64,000 nucleotides of DNA from Rubinisphaera margarita (GTDB taxonomy: Bacteria > Planctomycetota > Planctomycetia > Planctomycetales > Planctomycetaceae), in contig NZ_JAKFGB010000009.1 in NCBI RefSeq assembly GCF_022267515.1, positions 434,001-498,000 on the forward strand. Direction: 5' to 3'. The notes below the pieces were generated by a model. That model was given only the letters and a program-made list of their open reading frames with translations, searched no databases and was not told where the DNA came from. The translations under genes and the position numbers were made by a program. Each line of letters begins with the position of its first letter. The stretch's first letter is position 1. Shown piece after piece: positions 1-8,348 of this stretch.

Positions 1-419
1 GATGCAATCGCATGACCCGTTTCCGTGGCACGTCCCCTTAATTACGTGGCGAATGAGCGACCGCGGAAAGTGTCTCGAAGTTTTTGTGGTGGAAAGCCCG
101 CATCCCGTTCGATAACTCGTCTTAGGATGCGTAGCAGAGAACAGCCCGCGACCCGCTGGTGAAGAAAAGAATTCTTCACGGTCGCAGCAGCCGCAGAACG
201 CGGTTTTTGGGCACTCTGATCAGGCAGGATCGCAAGTTGAGGGACCAACGGGAGTCGGCAGATTGACTCTTTTTCGCATCACCCGCGCTACCGCTTCAGG
301 AGGTATGCATAACGGCGCTGGTACGAGAAATGCATGGACTGCATGTTCCGGGACGGAATTTTGTAAACATGGACTGCACCATTCGATTGACAACGCGCAA
401 CTAGTTTGGACCCGAAACA
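1..419. other. Region without a recognisable gene
   Basis: No convincing coding sequence was found in these 419 bases. The short open frames on both strands overlap each other, lack a ribosome binding site, and have low-complexity translations rich in Arg, Ser and Pro. The stretch probably holds the promoter region of the gene starting at 420 and possibly the end of a transcription unit to the left of the window. No clear -35/-10 pair was seen. Confidence 0.5.
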
Positions 420-917
420 ATGCACTCACACACGTCTCTGGAATTCCTGATCAAGCAAGCGGAACAACTCGCGGAGAAACGTGCTCGCAAGGACATCCGT
501 CCCGGCTGGCTGACCGAGTTCATCTACGAAGCCGCCGAGCTGTTCGTGCCTCTCGCCGATACCGGCCGTGTTGGTTATGACTGTCGTTACAACGAAGGCG
601 GCTGGCAGGTCCTGTTCTACCTGGGCGATGCCGAAATCTTTGGCGGCCGACATGACGGCTGCCGGGCCCGCATGGCCTTCGACTTCGACCTGAAGCTGCT
701 GCTCGACTGCTTCTCTCGCGTGGACTCGATTCTCTACCGCACTCTGCGGGAAGATCTGGATCTGCAACTCGAAGAAGGCAACATGATCGAAATCGTCGGC
801 TGCCTCAAAGAAACCGAAACAAGCGACGCGGTGACCGTGGGCATTCTGTCTCGTCCGCCGGAAGAAGCCGGCCCGGGCATGCGGATGCTGCCCTCCGGAG
901 CTGTCGAACCGGTGTAG
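420..917 (+). CDS. Conserved hypothetical protein, 165 aa
   Basis: This is a soluble protein with no signal peptide or membrane segment. I do not recognise a named domain. The composition looks like a real protein: a mixed alpha/beta pattern with many charged residues, a helical start (residues 1-25), a central aromatic-rich part (residues 55-90) and a proline-rich tail. It stands alone, followed 28 bases after its stop by a strong intrinsic terminator, so it is probably monocistronic. The next gene is on the opposite strand. The ATG at 420 is chosen because it is the first in frame and the protein body begins soon after; no strong Shine-Dalgarno sequence is visible. No function is proposed. 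Confidence 0.75.
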   Translation: MHSHTSLEFLIKQAEQLAEKRARKDIRPGWLTEFIYEAAELFVPLADTGRVGYDCRYNEGGWQVLFYLGDAEIFGGRHDGCRARMAFDFDLKLLLDCFSRVDSILYRTLREDLDLQLEEGNMIEIVGCLKETETSDAVTVGILSRPPEEAGPGMRMLPSGAVEPV

Positions 918-945
918 TTCGAACTGACGAAACCACTAGCACGCG

Positions 946-972
946 AGGCCCCTGTCGAAGGGGCCTTTTTTT
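946..972 (+). terminator. Rho-independent terminator
   Basis: A seven-base-pair GC-rich stem (AGGCCCC/GGGGCCT, positions 946-952 and 960-966) with a short loop runs directly into seven T residues (966-972). It lies 28 bases after the stop of the gene at 420-917 and would end that transcript before the converging gene at 1019-2026. Confidence 0.9.
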
Positions 973-1018
973 GTTGAGACACCGTGGTTTAAAGGACATC
1001 CCAACCCGAAGCGACGCC

Positions 1019-2026
1019 TTAACGAACCATTCGGCTTTCATCGAAGGGCGAGGCGAGGCGTTCCGGGCCATATTTTTCGATGGTGCTGAACTCGGCCCAG
1101 ACCGGTTGATGGTCGGAGATATCGAGGGCCGCGTCCTGAGAGATCTGGAAGAAGCCGGCCATGTCGAAGACGCCCGCCTGTCCGGTGAACTCCAGTGTGT
1201 TCTGGTGATTCACCACGACATGGTCGTACTGCTTCGTGCCTCTTGTGTTCGTCGGTGCGTTCCCTGCGACCGATCGCAGGAGCGGGATTTCGGTCAGTGG
1301 CTGTAGTTTGCTCGAGTCGACGTTCAGGTCGCCGAGGAGGATGATGTCGTCTTCGTTCGGGTTGTGTGACTTCACGAACTTATAGACTTCGGCCAGCTGG
1401 GAAACTTCCCATTCCGCTTCATCCGGATCGGTGTGCATGTTGATCAACGTGAACGAGAATGGCTCGCTGCCGTTGGGAGTCCGTGTGCGGAACGAAGCGA
1501 CGAGGGGTTCCCGATGCAGACGGTCTTCGCGATCATCGATTGTGTACAGCGATCCCGGAATCGGCTCGATGACGGAGACTCTGTAAAGGTAAGCGTACTG
1601 CTCTTTGCTGATCGTGCGTCCGAGGCGTTCGCCCAGCAGATACCGGTAATCGCCGCCACCGGCGTTCACTTTGGCCAGAAAGCGGTCCATCAGCGTCTGG
1701 TCGGCGGCTCGGATTTCCTGAATCGCCACCAGATCGAACTGCTTCGTGATCTTCACGAGCTGCTCGGTGACTTTGGCGTCGCTCAGCTTGGATTCGCCGA
1801 AGACCTGAATGTTGAAAGTCGCCATGCGAATACGATCGGCGGCTTTCGCGGGAGGAAGAGCCGGCGAGGTCGGGCCGGATTGTCCGCCACTTGAAGCCGA
1901 GCCGTTGCCCGGATCACTGGTCGGCAGAACCGGGCCAAGTTGCATCTTGCCCAGAAACGAAAACAGCCCGACCACGAGGATACCAACGGCTATCCACCAG
2001 CTGGGCTGCGATTTTTTGCGTGCCAT
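1019..2026 (-). CDS. Endonuclease/exonuclease/phosphatase (DNase I-like) family protein
   Basis: A predicted metal-dependent phosphodiesterase of the EEP fold, likely anchored to or exported through the cytoplasmic membrane. Residues 10-30 form a hydrophobic N-terminal segment after a basic start (MARKKSQPSWW), followed by a Ser/Gly/Pro-rich linker to about residue 65. The catalytic domain then shows the ordered family motifs: ATFNIQVF near residue 69, the metal-binding Glu in AIQEIR near 100, NMHTDP near 195, the GDLNVD motif near 231, YDHVVV near 268 and the C-terminal SDHQPVW. All key residues (Asn, Glu, Asp, His) appear intact. The substrate cannot be read from sequence; nuclease, phosphatase and sphingomyelinase-like activities all occur in this fold. 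It is a single gene converging on the unit at 420-917. Confidence 0.85.
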   Translation of the reverse strand: MARKKSQPSWWIAVGILVVGLFSFLGKMQLGPVLPTSDPGNGSASSGGQSGPTSPALPPAKAADRIRMATFNIQVFGESKLSDAKVTEQLVKITKQFDLVAIQEIRAADQTLMDRFLAKVNAGGGDYRYLLGERLGRTISKEQYAYLYRVSVIEPIPGSLYTIDDREDRLHREPLVASFRTRTPNGSEPFSFTLINMHTDPDEAEWEVSQLAEVYKFVKSHNPNEDDIILLGDLNVDSSKLQPLTEIPLLRSVAGNAPTNTRGTKQYDHVVVNHQNTLEFTGQAGVFDMAGFFQISQDAALDISDHQPVWAEFSTIEKYGPERLASPFDESRMVR

Positions 2027-2290
2027 CGCCAGACATCCTTGTCTGCAGAGAGTTCGCGCGAAGCAATACGGCGAACGGCCGGTCCGTCAGCCGCTCGGGC
2101 AGGCACGATACCGGCGTTCCCTGATGAGCAGCAAGGGGAGTCGCAAACGGGCAAAGATTGCAATCTGATTGTCGTTTTTACATCAAAAACCGCGACAGGA
2201 TTGCAAAGCGGGAGCCCCGATCGTGAACCGACAAAGAAATTCAGAAAAGATTCAAAGTCCCCGCAAATCGGCGACGGTTTCGCGAGTGTT

Positions 2291-2443
2291 TTCACCACAG
2301 AGGTCACAGAGGGATTGTTGTCATACAGGGTCTGATGCGAAAGGAGACCCTGAAGTTTTTCTGATCTGGGAGATCCGCTTTTTCTGGGATCAACCGAAAA
2401 TCCCAAATAGGAACCTCTGTGTTCTCTGTGTCTCCGTGGTTCA
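2291..2443. repeat. Imperfect inverted repeat (CACAGAG type) in the 2027-2470 gap
   Basis: The gap between 2027 and 2470 holds no gene. It contains a left arm CACCACAGAGGTCACAGAG (around 2294-2312) and a right arm that reads on this strand CCTCTGTGTTCTCTGTG followed by TCTCCGTGGT (2414-2440). The arms are near reverse complements about 100 bases apart, which resembles a short non-autonomous intergenic repeat. The intervening DNA has no open frame with coding character. Confidence 0.5.
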
Positions 2444-2470
2444 ATTCAATTTCGCGACTCTGTCCGCAAC

Positions 2471-4645
2471 CTACGGTACGATCTCGATGGGAATCCCCTT
2501 GAAGGCCGGGGTTTTTGAGCGGGGGTCGCGGGTTCGGGGGACGAGTTCGTTGGCTTCGGGGTAGTACATCAGCGCGTTGCCTGCTTTGATGCCCGGGAAC
2601 TCGTAGACGAGGACATCGCTCAGGGTACCGGTGTCGCTGCGGACGCTGACTTTCTGATTCTTCTGCAGGCCAAGCCGCTGCAGATCATCGGGGTGGAGCA
2701 GGACCACATCCCGGCGGTCGACGCCGCGATACAGGTCGTAATCTTCGTAAACGACCGTGTTGAACTGTCCCTCGCTGCGGACGGTCATCAAATGCAGGCG
2801 ATCATCCGGTCGCAGAGCCGGCATGTCATGAACGTGCAGTTTCGCTTTGCCGTCGGCGGTGGCGAACTGCGGTTCATGAAACGTTCGGCCGGCGATCTGG
2901 AATTCCTGCTTCGTCTGATCGATCTGCCCGATCGCTTCGTAACCGGGGACGACCTTGCCAATCATTTCACGGATGCGGCTCGTCTGCTCCATCTCGGACC
3001 ATTTCACCGGGCCGGAGTCATCGAGAACGCGTCGCCCGAGTTGAGAGATGACTTCGATCTCACTCTTCGGCCCCTGATGCCGAGCCGGTCCGCCGTCGCT
3101 GAGGCGAACGTAGTTGAACATCGACTCCTGGGTCGTCGGCTGCGGTTCTTCATCGCGGGCCAGAACGGGCAGAATAATCGTCTCTTTCGCCAGAGCATGG
3201 GCGTGCCCGGTGTTCAGGGTCGTGCTGAGCGTGACGAGCATGTCGAGGTTGCTGAGCGACTCGCCCGCGAACTTGGCATCGGGATTGGAGCCGTACAGGT
3301 TTCCGCCGAGGCAGAGGCCGAACTTGATCGCTCCGGTATGGGCGGCTTCCATGCAGGCGAGCGTATCCATTCCGTTGTCGGTCGGCAGTTGAATGCCGTA
3401 GTTCGACTGGAGCGAATTGAAGATGGCGTCCTTCAGCTTGGGAGTGACGCCCATCGAGCCGATGCCCTGCACGTTGGAGTGTCCGCGAATCGGCAACATG
3501 CCGGCATTCGGACGCCCGACCATACCGCGGAGGCAGGCGAGGTTCCCGATTGCTTCGACGTTTTCGACGCCGTGGGCGTGGTGGGTAATGCCCATCGTCC
3601 AGGAGAAGACGGTGTTCTTCGAAGCCGCATACATGTCGACAATCTGCTCGACCGTGTCCGAGTCGACTCCGGCGCTCGCGCACAGATCATCGAGATTCAG
3701 GCTTTCCAGATGACTCTTAAGTTCCGACCAGGATGTGGTGTGCGTATTGAGAAACTGCTCGTCGTGATTGCCGCGCTCAACGATCCGTTTCGAGATCGCG
3801 GTGAGCAGCGCGAGGTCTCCCCCGATGTGCGGCTGCACATACAGCGAAGCGATTTTGGTGCCGAAGACGAGGCTGATTGGATCGCTCGGGACACTGAAGT
3901 TGACCATGCCCGGCTCCACGACCGGATTGATCACGATCACCTTGCCGCCGCGACGGCGAACATGCTTGAGCGTGCTCATCAGACGCGGATGGTTGCTTGA
4001 GGGGTTGCCGCCGATGACGAAAACCAGGTCGGCATGCTCGACATCTTCCAGCAGCAGTGTCGCCGTGCCGGTGCCGAACGTGTTGCTCAGCCCCACGCCA
4101 CTCGCCTGATGGCAGTAGTAGCTGCAGTTGTTGACATTGTTGGTGCCGTAAAGCCGGGCGAAGAGTTGCAGCAGGAAGCCGGCTTCATTGGAACTGCGGC
4201 CGCTGAAGTACCAGAACGTCTCGGCTGGCGTCAGGCTTTTGAGCTTGCTGGCGATGCGGTCGAAGGCCTCGTCCCAGCTGATCGGCTGGTAGTAATTCTC
4301 GCCCGCTTTGTAGAGCATCGGCTGCGTGATGCGGCCGGCATGTTCAAGCTCACGCGGCGTGAACTTCTGCATCTGAGAGACGGAATAGGTACTGAAGTAG
4401 GAAGCCGGAATCGCTCCCTGCATGTCGGCCGTCATCGCCTGCAGGCTCTTCTTGCAGACTTCGGGGAAGGTGCCGAGCTCGTTGACCATGCCCCCTTTCT
4501 GCCCGCCCATGCCGAGCGCGCAGGTCTTGCAGGAGTTCTTGCTCCGCATTGCCTTCCACAGCTTCCAGAGGCCGCCCGCTTCCTGCGACTTCCGGAATGT
4601 ATACATGATGGCACGCCAGCCGCCGCCCGATCTGACTGGTTTCAT
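2471..4645 (-). CDS. FdhF/YdeP-type molybdopterin oxidoreductase, 724 aa
   Basis: A molybdopterin guanine dinucleotide enzyme of the formate dehydrogenase-alpha-like (FdhF/YdeP) group. The N-terminus has a Cys pair (C39-x2-C42 in NSCKTCALGMGGQ) and C64, not the full four-Cys iron-sulfur motif of nitrate reductases. The catalytic core follows, with the family block CSYYCHQASGVGLSNTFG near residue 173 and cofactor-binding segments such as VIGGNPSSNHPR. A C-terminal dinucleotide-binding domain begins near residue 610. There is no Tat signal, so the enzyme should be cytoplasmic. The physiological substrate of this group is generally unknown; formate oxidation is only one possibility. It lies 125 bases downstream of a FixJ-type regulator gene on the same strand and ends the nitrate region, so it may share molybdenum cofactor supply or regulation with it. 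Confidence 0.85.
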   Translation of the reverse strand: MKPVRSGGGWRAIMYTFRKSQEAGGLWKLWKAMRSKNSCKTCALGMGGQKGGMVNELGTFPEVCKKSLQAMTADMQGAIPASYFSTYSVSQMQKFTPRELEHAGRITQPMLYKAGENYYQPISWDEAFDRIASKLKSLTPAETFWYFSGRSSNEAGFLLQLFARLYGTNNVNNCSYYCHQASGVGLSNTFGTGTATLLLEDVEHADLVFVIGGNPSSNHPRLMSTLKHVRRRGGKVIVINPVVEPGMVNFSVPSDPISLVFGTKIASLYVQPHIGGDLALLTAISKRIVERGNHDEQFLNTHTTSWSELKSHLESLNLDDLCASAGVDSDTVEQIVDMYAASKNTVFSWTMGITHHAHGVENVEAIGNLACLRGMVGRPNAGMLPIRGHSNVQGIGSMGVTPKLKDAIFNSLQSNYGIQLPTDNGMDTLACMEAAHTGAIKFGLCLGGNLYGSNPDAKFAGESLSNLDMLVTLSTTLNTGHAHALAKETIILPVLARDEEPQPTTQESMFNYVRLSDGGPARHQGPKSEIEVISQLGRRVLDDSGPVKWSEMEQTSRIREMIGKVVPGYEAIGQIDQTKQEFQIAGRTFHEPQFATADGKAKLHVHDMPALRPDDRLHLMTVRSEGQFNTVVYEDYDLYRGVDRRDVVLLHPDDLQRLGLQKNQKVSVRSDTGTLSDVLVYEFPGIKAGNALMYYPEANELVPRTRDPRSKTPAFKGIPIEIVP

Positions 4646-4770
4646 CGCTCCGCCTTCTTCGTAAACACGTTTGATATCAGTGTGTGCCTACGTTTTAACA
4701 CGGAAGTGCGCGCAGCCGCAAACCTGAATCGAGAAGCTGAGACGGGGCTACCTTAGTGGAGCCGTGACGC

Positions 4771-5397
4771 TCACGGGGAGAAGGACTGGTTCGGCGGAAC
4801 GTGCTTGACCAGTTCAATCAGCTCGATGATCGAATTCGTGCCGAGTTTTCGCATGACCCGGGAGCGGCGGTCTTCGATGGCGCGGATGGAGAGCCCGAGC
4901 TTTTCGGCGATCTGTTTGTTGGTCAGCCCGTGGACAATCTCTTCCAGCACGACCCGTTCCTTGTCGGTCAGCTGATCCATCCGGGCGCGGGCGTCCTGGC
5001 ATCGTTCGCGTTCTTCGCGGCGGGCATCGTCAATCTCGATGGCGCGGGCGATCTGCTCGGCCAGCATCTTCATACGGAATGGCTTCTCGAGAAACGTGAC
5101 CGCTCCGCTGCTCATCGCTTCGACCGCCATCGGGATGTCGCCGTGGCCGCTCATCATGATGATCGGCAAGGTGACGCCGGCGTCACACAGCATGCGCTGC
5201 AGTTCGAGGCCCGACATGCCCGGCATCTTCACATCGAGCAGAATACAGCCGGGCTGGTTCGGGTCGTGCCCGTACAGAAAATCTTCGGCGGAGCGATACA
5301 CGGCGACGCGATAACCCAGCGATCGGGAGACGACCGAGATCGCCTGTGCGACCGCGGGGTCGTCGTCAACGACGTTGATGACGGAGTGCTGATTCAT
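4771..5397 (-). CDS. FixJ/LuxR-family response regulator
   Basis: A two-component transcription regulator. The receiver domain (residues 5-120) has the acidic pocket DDD at 11-13, the phosphoacceptor D55 in CILLDVKMPG, S83 and K105 in the LEKPFR motif. A LuxR-type helix-turn-helix (residues 138-198) follows, with LTDKERVVLEEIVHGLTNK and the recognition-helix segment SIRAIEDRRSRVMRKLG, typical of FixJ/TtrR/NarL relatives. Its start overlaps the end of the upstream kinase gene by four bases, so the two are translationally coupled partners. Its position below the nitrite reductase genes suggests a role in controlling nitrogen or redox genes. It has no AAA+ domain, so it cannot itself activate a sigma-54 promoter. 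Confidence 0.93.
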   Translation of the reverse strand: MNQHSVINVVDDDPAVAQAISVVSRSLGYRVAVYRSAEDFLYGHDPNQPGCILLDVKMPGMSGLELQRMLCDAGVTLPIIMMSGHGDIPMAVEAMSSGAVTFLEKPFRMKMLAEQIARAIEIDDARREERERCQDARARMDQLTDKERVVLEEIVHGLTNKQIAEKLGLSIRAIEDRRSRVMRKLGTNSIIELIELVKHVPPNQSFSP

Positions 5398-6638
5398 GCT
5401 GTCTCCCCGCTTTCGTCCTGATGGCGAGGTAACTGAAGAGTGAAACGGGCTCCCTGCGGGGAGGCGTTCTCCGCCAGAATGCGACCGCGATGCATCTCCG
5501 CGATCGAACGGCAGATCCCGAGTCCGATGCCGATTCCCTGAGCCTTGGTCGTGAAGAAGTTCTCGAAGACCTGTTGCTCACCGTCTTCGGGGAGTCCACA
5601 TCCGGAGTCGACGATCTGCAGCTCCACAAGATCGTCGTTCACCTGAGAAATAATCTGAATGGTCCGCTGAGCCGGGATCACATCTTCCATGGCATCCATG
5701 GCGTTCTGCAACAGGTTGAGCACGATCTGTTCGACCTGGGTCCGATCGGCGTCGATCTGCGGATCTTCGTCCGACAGCTGAACCGTCACCTGAATGCGAC
5801 GGGTTTCGAGTTCCGACTTTAAGAGGTGCAGCACCGCCTGGACGGCTGCGTTCAGATCGATCGGCTGGCGGCGGGGTTCGTTCTTGCGAATCAGTTCTCG
5901 CAGAATGCTGATAATCTCGGCGGCTCGCTGAGCCTGGGTCACGATCGTTTCGAGTCCGTCGAGCAGCGGGGCAGAGTCTTCCGTTAACTCGCGGGCCTGG
6001 GTCAGCGCGAGATCGGCGTACAGGCAGATCGCAGACAGCGGCTGGTTCAGTTCGTGAGCCAGTCCGGACGCGAGTTCGCCGACCGATTTGAGGCGATTCG
6101 CATGAGCCAGAGCCGACAGGCGTTCGCGGGCCTGTTCTTCCAGCTTCCTGCGAGGCCGAAGATCTCTCAGATATCCGGAGAAGCGGTAGTGTCCGTCCTC
6201 GCCCCGAACTTCCCCAAACGAGACCTCGACCGGGACCGGTGTGCCGTCGCTGCTGATCACGTCGAGTTCCATGCCCGACCAGTTGCCGGGTTCTTCGCCC
6301 GTCGACAGAAACGACTCGACGGCCTGCTTCGGAATCGCTCGATGTTCTTCACTGACCAGATTGAAGAGTGACTTCCCAATCAACGAAGCGGGTGAGTATC
6401 CGAGCAACGTTTTCGAACTGGGATTGGCGTAGATGATCTCGCCCTGTTCATCGACGCAGAGGATGGCATCGGCAGCTGTGTCGGCGACGATGCGATACAG
6501 GTCCGACGTCTCCTTCAACCGGCCCACTGCGGCGGTAAGGTCAACAACCTGGCGGCGGAGCTGGCGGTTCTGTTGCAACAGCTCCTCCGGAGTCGGAGTG
6601 GGAACGGACATATCAGAAAGACAATTGAGAACGGACAT
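5394..6638 (-). CDS. PAS-domain sensor histidine kinase (FixL-like)
   Basis: A soluble sensor kinase with no membrane segment. A short coiled-coil start (residues 18-45) is followed by one PAS domain (about 45-160) and a dimerisation/phosphoacceptor helix with H195 in SGLAHELNQPL, the HELNQP type seen in FixL, DctB and NtrB relatives. The ATPase domain has an N box QIVLNLLQNAMDAM near 305 and a G1 box VDSGCGLPE near 349. The PAS ligand is not evident; a haem-binding His typical of rhizobial FixL cannot be assigned by eye. The gene is the partner of the FixJ-type regulator whose start it overlaps. The ATG at 6638 is used; an in-frame ATG at 6608 that repeats the MSV start is an alternative. 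Confidence 0.92.
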   Translation of the reverse strand: MSVLNCLSDMSVPTPTPEELLQQNRQLRRQVVDLTAAVGRLKETSDLYRIVADTAADAILCVDEQGEIIYANPSSKTLLGYSPASLIGKSLFNLVSEEHRAIPKQAVESFLSTGEEPGNWSGMELDVISSDGTPVPVEVSFGEVRGEDGHYRFSGYLRDLRPRRKLEEQARERLSALAHANRLKSVGELASGLAHELNQPLSAICLYADLALTQARELTEDSAPLLDGLETIVTQAQRAAEIISILRELIRKNEPRRQPIDLNAAVQAVLHLLKSELETRRIQVTVQLSDEDPQIDADRTQVEQIVLNLLQNAMDAMEDVIPAQRTIQIISQVNDDLVELQIVDSGCGLPEDGEQQVFENFFTTKAQGIGIGLGICRSIAEMHRGRILAENASPQGARFTLQLPRHQDESGETA

Positions 6639-6718
6639 CGCAGTTGGAAACGATCCGAGTATAACGAAGTTGAAGAGGGGAGCGAGATCACAGAGGCAGA
6701 ACAGCCCCGTTCACCCGA

Positions 6719-8296
6719 TTAATAGACATCCCGGAGATAACGCCCGGCTGCGGCCATTTCCTTCACGTAGGCTTTGGCTTCTTCGGGCGACTTGCCGCCC
6801 GCCTGTTCGATAATCTGATGCAGGGCCCGGTCGACATCGACGGCCATGCGTCGGGCATCGCCGCAAACCGTGAACCAGGCTCCGGCTTCGAGCCAGTTGA
6901 ACAGCTCCTCGGCATTCTCGAGCATCCGGTTCTGCACGTAGATTTTCTGTTCCTGATCCCGACTGAACGCCGTATCGAGCCGCGTGAGCAGCCCGCTTCC
7001 GACGAACTGGGAGAGTTCTTCCTGATAAAGGAAGTCAGTCGCCGATTTCTGATCGCCAAAGAAGAGCCAGTTCTTTCCGGGAGCGTTACGGGCCTGCCGT
7101 TCCTGCAGAAACGCGCGGAAGGGAGCGATCCCGGTGCCCGGTCCGACCATGATCAGCGGAGTCTCATCCGCGGGCGGCACGCCGAAGCCGTGTGAGGCAT
7201 GCACGAAAACTTTCACATCCATGCCCGGCTGCAATCGATCGGAGAACATCGTCGAGGCGACGCCTTTGCGGGGGCGGTTGCGAATATCTTTAATGACGCG
7301 GCCGACCGTCAGATGCACGCTTTCTCCGACGATATTCTGGGAACTGGCAATCGAATAAAGTCGCGGTGCCAGAGCTGTGAGTGTTTCAATGAACGCAGCT
7401 GGTGCCGGACGGACGCCGGGGTAGTCCCTGAGCAGGTCGAGAATGTCCATCTCATCGAGCAGATCGCTGTCGACGAGCTCTTTCAATTGTGATTTCTGCA
7501 GTTCATCCTGAGCCGTGTCGATCATCAGTTCGAGCAGTTCGTCGGAGACATCCTTCAGACAGCAGCGGCTGTTGAGAGCTTCGGCGAACGTTGTCGCCTC
7601 GCTGTTGACTTCGCACGCTTCGGAGCCATCGGTCTCGAACTCGGTCAGGATCGCGGCGACAAGTTCATTGCAGTTCGTCGGGTAGACGCCGAGGGCATCG
7701 CCGACTTTGTAGTTGAGTCCGCTGCCGGCCAGATCGATTTCGACATGGCGAACATCCTTGGCGGATCCTTCGGCATTGAGCGAGTCGGAGCGGATCAGTT
7801 TCGCGGGGAACGGATTCTGGCGGCTGAAACCATTGGTGACACGCTTCTCGGCGACGGCAGTCTCAGCTGGCGTGGCGGCTCCATCCGATTCGCTCAGCAC
7901 CTGCTTGAGCATCTTCGAGGTTTCCTTGCCACCCGGGACGCAGAGCTTGAGATTTTTCTCTTCACCCGAAGCGATTTTCTCGGAATACGACTGACAGAGA
8001 TAGCCGCAGGCTCCGCAGTCGAGCTGAGCCATGCAGGCCATCAGCTTCCTGGGCAGCGGCTTGCCTTCAGCCAGTTCCATTCGTTCTTCCAGCGGAAGTC
8101 CCGGGTCGTGCCAGGGAGCATCGTCGTCGCCTTCCGCGACGTCCGCTTCCGCGGGTGCGGGCATCAGTCCGACGGCTGCATCGACCATGGCCGGATTGGA
8201 CTCATCGATTCCGAGCATGCCGGCGAGGAATCCGTTGAGCCAGGCCCGCTGGGTTTCGTTGAAGGGAGCACTGTCAGGCAGGAGGGAGATCGACAT
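6719..8296 (-). CDS. NADPH-dependent FAD reductase with RnfB-type Fe-S segment (CysJ-like)
   Basis: A predicted electron donor that takes electrons from NADPH to nitrite (or sulfite) reductase. Residues 12-30 hold a Q-x2-W-L-x-GF-x2-G motif like the start of CysJ. Residues 94-122 hold CGACGYLC and a later CVPGG, a pattern close to the four-Cys iron-sulfur domain found in RnfB (C94, C97, C101, C119). From about residue 160 the CysJ/P450-reductase FAD and NADP domains follow, with RLYSIASS, the NADP loop [12 protein letters not shown] and the terminal YLRDVY. The flavodoxin (FMN) domain of classical CysJ is absent. At 525 aa it is shorter than CysJ (about 600 aa). The gene lies 52 bases downstream of nirA, so nitrite is the likelier acceptor pathway. 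Start ATG follows an AGGACAG ribosome binding site. Confidence 0.85.
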   Translation of the reverse strand: MSISLLPDSAPFNETQRAWLNGFLAGMLGIDESNPAMVDAAVGLMPAPAEADVAEGDDDAPWHDPGLPLEERMELAEGKPLPRKLMACMAQLDCGACGYLCQSYSEKIASGEEKNLKLCVPGGKETSKMLKQVLSESDGAATPAETAVAEKRVTNGFSRQNPFPAKLIRSDSLNAEGSAKDVRHVEIDLAGSGLNYKVGDALGVYPTNCNELVAAILTEFETDGSEACEVNSEATTFAEALNSRCCLKDVSDELLELMIDTAQDELQKSQLKELVDSDLLDEMDILDLLRDYPGVRPAPAAFIETLTALAPRLYSIASSQNIVGESVHLTVGRVIKDIRNRPRKGVASTMFSDRLQPGMDVKVFVHASHGFGVPPADETPLIMVGPGTGIAPFRAFLQERQARNAPGKNWLFFGDQKSATDFLYQEELSQFVGSGLLTRLDTAFSRDQEQKIYVQNRMLENAEELFNWLEAGAWFTVCGDARRMAVDVDRALHQIIEQAGGKSPEEAKAYVKEMAAAGRYLRDVY

Positions 8297-8348
8297 TCGT
8301 CTGTCCTGTTGAGGTCAATTAAATCAGAAAGTGTTGTGTTTATTCGTC

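Noticed and set aside
2693..4000. 435-residue plus-strand frame opposite the FdhF/YdeP-type gene
   Set aside because: Antisense shadow of a well supported gene; no family features.
4755..4780. CCGTGACGCTCACGG hairpin after the FixJ-type regulator gene
   Set aside because: Short stem without a T run and overlapping the coding end; not supported as a terminator.
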